Source: Deltaproteobacteria bacterium (GTDB lineage Bacteria; Desulfobacterota; GWC2-55-46). From it: 64,000 bases of DNA. The translations under genes and the position numbers were made by a program. The DNA lies in the NCBI GenBank assembly GCA_016234935.1, contig JACRNL010000005.1, positions 1 through 64,000 on the forward strand, written 5' to 3'. Under the pieces are notes generated by a model, which ran no database searches, had not been told where the DNA came from, and worked only from the letters and a program-made list of their open reading frames with translations. Below, piece by piece: positions 60,388 to 64,000 of this stretch (position 1 is the stretch's first letter; the number at the start of each line of letters is the position of its first letter).

Positions 60388-62565
60388 TCAGACAGTTACG
60401 GTAAGGCGAGATATGTCGGCGGTCTTGAAGTAAAGGCGGCGTATGGAGTCAAGCAGGACAAGGCGGTTGCGCTTTGTGTTTTCGTCTTGGGCCATGACAA
60501 GGCATTTATCAAAAAAGGTGTCTATCCTGTCTTTAATGGATGCGAGCGTTTCAAAGACGCCTTTGTAATCGGCATCTAACAGGAGCTTTTGGATAACGGG
60601 CTCTATCTTCGAGACCGCCTCAAAGAGCGCCTTTTCATGCGGGTCTGTCAGCAGCCCGGCGTCCGGCCTTTCATCTTTAAATTCCATGTGCTTCAGGATA
60701 TTTGACACGCGCTTAAACGCGACAACGAGGTTTGGGCATGCCGGGTGCGTCTTAAAGGCCTCTATGGCCCTTACCCTCTTGACCGCGTCCGGTATATCGA
60801 ACCACTCCGTCGCAAGAACGGCATCAATGGAATCAAAGGCCAGCCCTTGATTTAATAGTTGATTTCTAAGGCGCTCCTTGAAAAATTCAAGGATGTCGTT
60901 TCTTACGTCTTCCGCGTTTCTTTTGAGCTTGTTTTTCAAAAGCCCTATGGCCGCGTCCACAATCCCATCAAGGCGGAAAGTAAAGTTTTTATCGAGCATT
61001 ATCGCTATAATGCCAAGCGCCTGCCTTCTCAGCGCATACGGGTCCTGCGCGCCGGTGGGGATAAGCCCCACGCTGAAGCATCCGGCAATGGTGTCGAGCT
61101 TGTCGGCGATGCTTATTATCGCGCCCGGCACGGATACAGGCAGGACGCCGCCGGATATTGCCGGCAGATAGTGCTCGAATATGGCCGTTGCAACCTCAGG
61201 CGTTTCATTGTCCTTTCTCGCGTAGACGCTGCCCATGATGCCCTGAAGTTTCGGGAACTCGCCGACCATGCCTGAGACAAGGTCTGCCTTTGCAAGCATC
61301 GCCGCCCTGCCGAGGATATATTTTGAATAAAGCCCCGCGTCTATCTTTGACGAATCATATGCCGCCGGATTAAGGCTTTGCGTCAGAAAATCGGCCGGCC
61401 TTTCGCCGTCGTCAAAAGGCCTTGAAAAGCCTGCCTTGCTTCCTGTAATAACGGCAAGCTCGGTGAACCTCTCCACCTTTTCATACGACGTGCCGAGCTT
61501 TGCCTGAAAGACCACGCCTTTAAGGAGCAGCGCCTTTTGGGCAAGCGTCGTCTTTATATCCTTTTCAAAGTAGAATTTCGCGTCGTTCAGGCGCGCCCTT
61601 AAGACCCTTTCGTTGCCCTTTCTTATGATGTCCATGTCCGTTGCCTTTGTGTTGGCAACGGTTATGAAAAACGGCAGGAGGCCGCCGCTTTTGTCAACAA
61701 CGGAAAAATACCTCTGGTGCTCGCGCATGGCGTTAATGACGACGTCCCTCGGAAGGGTTAAAAACTCCCTGTCAAAACTGCCCTTCAGGACGACCGGGTA
61801 TTCAACGAGAAAGCAAACCTCCTCCAGAAGTCCGTCGTCAGGAAGCAGCTCGCCCCCCGCCTCTTTGGCAACGGCCGTCAGCCCTTCTTTTATAATCCGC
61901 CTTCTGTCCTCAGGGTCAAGAACAACGAAATTTTTCTTTAACGCATCAAGATAATCCTGAATGGACGAGACCTTGAGCGGCCCTGCGCTTAAAAACCTGT
62001 GGCCAAAGGTATGGCCTGCGCTCTTTACATGGCCGAATTCAACGTCAACGGACTCGTCACCAAAAAGCGCGACTATCCAATGAACAGGCCGGGCGAATGA
62101 AACGTCAAACGACGCCCAGCGCATGGACTTGGGGAAGACGTTCTCCGTGATTACGGCCTTCAGCATCTCCGGCAGGAGCGTTATTGTTTTTACGCCTTTA
62201 ATCCGCTTTGTCGCCAAGACGTATTCTCCCTTTTCGGTCTTGACTGTTTTTATCTCTTCAACAGGCACGCCCTGCGCCTTTGCAAATCCCTCAAGCGTCT
62301 TGGTTGGTTTTCCCGCTTCGTCAAAGGCCGCCTTTTTCTGCGGGCCTTTTACCTCGACCACGCAGTCCTCCTGCACGTCAGGTATGCCTTCGGCTATAAG
62401 CACAAGGCGCCTGGGCGTGCCAACGGCCCTTATCCCGGCGCAGCCGAGGCGCGCCGCGTCAAGCCGTTTTCTTAAAATGGCCTCAAGCGACGAAAGCGCC
62501 CTCGGCACAAAGGCCGCCGGTATCTCTTCAGCGCCTATTTCGAATAAAAGGCCGTGTAATTTCAT
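60388..62565 (-). CDS. glyS: Glycine--tRNA ligase beta subunit
   Basis: LLFEIGAEEIPAAFVPRALSSLEAILRKRLDAARL; FARPVHWIVALFG; 725 aa. Confidence 0.97.
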   Translation of the reverse strand: MKLHGLLFEIGAEEIPAAFVPRALSSLEAILRKRLDAARLGCAGIRAVGTPRRLVLIAEGIPDVQEDCVVEVKGPQKKAAFDEAGKPTKTLEGFAKAQGVPVEEIKTVKTEKGEYVLATKRIKGVKTITLLPEMLKAVITENVFPKSMRWASFDVSFARPVHWIVALFGDESVDVEFGHVKSAGHTFGHRFLSAGPLKVSSIQDYLDALKKNFVVLDPEDRRRIIKEGLTAVAKEAGGELLPDDGLLEEVCFLVEYPVVLKGSFDREFLTLPRDVVINAMREHQRYFSVVDKSGGLLPFFITVANTKATDMDIIRKGNERVLRARLNDAKFYFEKDIKTTLAQKALLLKGVVFQAKLGTSYEKVERFTELAVITGSKAGFSRPFDDGERPADFLTQSLNPAAYDSSKIDAGLYSKYILGRAAMLAKADLVSGMVGEFPKLQGIMGSVYARKDNETPEVATAIFEHYLPAISGGVLPVSVPGAIISIADKLDTIAGCFSVGLIPTGAQDPYALRRQALGIIAIMLDKNFTFRLDGIVDAAIGLLKNKLKRNAEDVRNDILEFFKERLRNQLLNQGLAFDSIDAVLATEWFDIPDAVKRVRAIEAFKTHPACPNLVVAFKRVSNILKHMEFKDERPDAGLLTDPHEKALFEAVSKIEPVIQKLLLDADYKGVFETLASIKDRIDTFFDKCLVMAQDENTKRNRLVLLDSIRRLYFKTADISRLTVTV

Positions 62566-62651
62566 CGGTATCTTCCTTGCTTAATTAGAACTCTTAATCT
62601 ACCAAAATCCCAGAGAATTTCAACACCTTTTACCGTCATGGAATAATAATC

Positions 62652-62680
62652 TTGACAAAAAGCTTAAAATGCTCTAAATT
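62652..62680 (+). promoter_or_regulatory. Sigma70-type promoter for rplM
   Basis: TTGACA (62652-62657)-N17-TAAATT (62675-62680). Confidence 0.6.
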
Positions 62681-62711
62681 TTATAATTCAAATAGACGCT
62701 GGAGTATAATA

Positions 62712-63143
62712 ATGAAGACATACCTTCCGCAAATAGACATGCAGACAAAGAAGTGGTTTTTAGTGGACGCCGAAGGCAAGACCCTCGGCAGACTGGCGAC
62801 GCAGGTGGCCTCGGTCTTAAGGGGCAAACACAGGCCGGACTTCACGCCGCACCTCGACGCGGGCGACTTCGTTATAATCGTCAACGCCGAAAAGATACAG
62901 TTCACCGGCAAGAAGCTGACCGACAAGGTCTACTATCACCACACGATGTATCCAAACGGTCTTAAAGAAGAATCCGTCGGCAAGATACTCGCTGAAAAGC
63001 CGGAAGAGGCCATTAAAAAGGCCGTCTGGGGCATGCTCCCGAAGGACAGACTCGGCAGAGATCTCTTCAAGAAGCTGAAGGTATACACCGGCAACGGGCA
63101 TCCGCATCAGGCGCAGATGCCCGTTGCCATGCCCGCAATATAG
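62712..63143 (+). CDS. rplM: 50S ribosomal protein L13
   Basis: [54 protein letters not shown]. Confidence 0.97.
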   Translation: MKTYLPQIDMQTKKWFLVDAEGKTLGRLATQVASVLRGKHRPDFTPHLDAGDFVIIVNAEKIQFTGKKLTDKVYYHHTMYPNGLKEESVGKILAEKPEEAIKKAVWGMLPKDRLGRDLFKKLKVYTGNGHPHQAQMPVAMPAI

Positions 63144-63171
63144 AAGATTACTGAGAACACCCGTTTCACTT

Positions 63172-63312
63172 CAGGCTGCTCAAAAAGCCCCCGACCCATG
63201 CTCCGCATGGGTGCCCCGAAGGCGTCGAGGAGCGAGGAAGGCGTGCTTTTGGGCACGCCGCAGTGACGAGTGACGAAGACAACGCAGTAGATGGGGCTTT
63301 TTGAGCAGCCTG
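63172..63312. repeat. R1 element, copy F, between rplM and rpsI
   Basis: CAGGCTGCTCAAAAAGCCCC ... GGGGCTTTTTGAGCAGCCTG, 20/20 perfect terminal inverted repeats. Confidence 0.92.
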
Positions 63313-63355
63313 AATATAAGCCGCACACCAACACTTTAAAAAACAGGAGCCGCAA

Positions 63356-63754
63356 ATGTCAGAGGCAGCAGAAGTTATAAGCACGGTAGGCAGAAGAAAA
63401 ACGTCCATAGCAAGGGTCAGGATGTCAAGCGGCACGGGCGAGATAACCATCAACGACATGAAGTCGGATGATTACGTCAGCCGCGAGATACTCAAAACCA
63501 TCATCAGACAGCCCTTTGAGCTGACGAACAACAACGGGAAGTTCAACGTTGACGCGAACGTATCCGGCGGCGGCATCAGCGGCCAGGCCGGCGCCATCCG
63601 CCACGGCATTGCCCGCGCCCTGATAATATCAGACGCCGCCCTCAGGCCGGTGCTCAAAAAGGCAGGCCTCCTCACCAGAGACCCAAGGATGAAAGAGAGA
63701 AAGAAGTACGGACAAAAAGGCGCCAGAAAGAGGTTCCAGTTCTCCAAGAGGTAA
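63356..63754 (+). CDS. rpsI: 30S ribosomal protein S9
   Basis: [26 protein letters not shown] ... [14 protein letters not shown]. Confidence 0.97.
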   Translation: MSEAAEVISTVGRRKTSIARVRMSSGTGEITINDMKSDDYVSREILKTIIRQPFELTNNNGKFNVDANVSGGGISGQAGAIRHGIARALIISDAALRPVLKKAGLLTRDPRMKERKKYGQKGARKRFQFSKR

Positions 63755-63782
63755 TCCAAAGGGAACGTCATTATTCAATACA

Positions 63783-63811
63783 AAAGGGAAGGCCGCTCGG
63801 CCTTCCCTTTT
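63783..63811 (+). terminator. Intrinsic terminator after rpsI
   Basis: aagggaaggccgctcggccttccctttttt. Confidence 0.9.
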
Positions 63812-63931
63812 TTTATTTGGCTTTTACGGGGAGAGGTGGTAAAAAGGGGAGAGGCGGCAGGTTATCGTTACCACACTCCAGCGTGGGAACGATAACGATA
63901 CAAAACAAAACAACTTTTTGGAGGTTAGTTT

Positions 63932-64000
63932 TATGATAAATCCGAATCCATCAAGCATAGGAGACATTCTCAACTCAACATCCCAGTTCGCGGTACCAAA
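63932..64000 (+). CDS. Start of an unidentified CDS (runs off right edge)
   Basis: TTGGAGG RBS then ATG: MINPNPSSIGDILNSTSQFAVP... Confidence 0.5.

Overview
This 64 kb window is a gene-dense bacterial chromosome segment, GC-rich apart from two AT-rich restriction-modification patches. It looks like a Gram-negative of the Nitrospirota/Desulfobacterota type, but I cannot fix the taxon from the sequence. Recognisable genes include ppdK (5' part), gpsA, gyrA, serA, hisZ-purA, a SulP transporter, lpxH-like, aroE, ribF, ubiB, rnr, tal, tRNA-Leu(CAG), uvrA, pdxA, two SurA/PpiC-type PPIases, mfd, a DedA protein, aconitase, a complete bioB-F-H-C-A-D operon, rarA, def, fmt, htpX, an AhbD-like radical SAM gene with hemB and cobA/hemD, glyS, rplM and rpsI. 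Regulatory signals read directly are a ZTP (pfl) riboswitch with promoter and terminator upstream of a class-V aminotransferase-serA pair, and a BirA-type operator upstream of bioB. The most unusual feature is the density of short structured repeats, at least five families, some nested inside one another. One GC-rich palindromic family (core about CCCCCTGAGGGGGCTCAGCCCCTTCAAGGGG) lies in frame INSIDE at least five protein-coding genes (cobA/hemD x3, bioH x2, bioC, rarA, lpxH). It is read as KGLSPLRG or [10 protein letters not shown] depending on frame, reminiscent of the Rickettsia palindromic elements. A second family of about 125-160 bp with terminal inverted repeats (CAGGCTGCTCAAAAAGCCCC) lies directly 3' of a stop codon in all six copies seen, and supplies the stop codon itself for uvrA and hemB. 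gyrA is flanked on both sides by AT-rich co-directional restriction-modification genes, one with a truncated methyltransferase. All calls are by reading; no database search or folding program was run.
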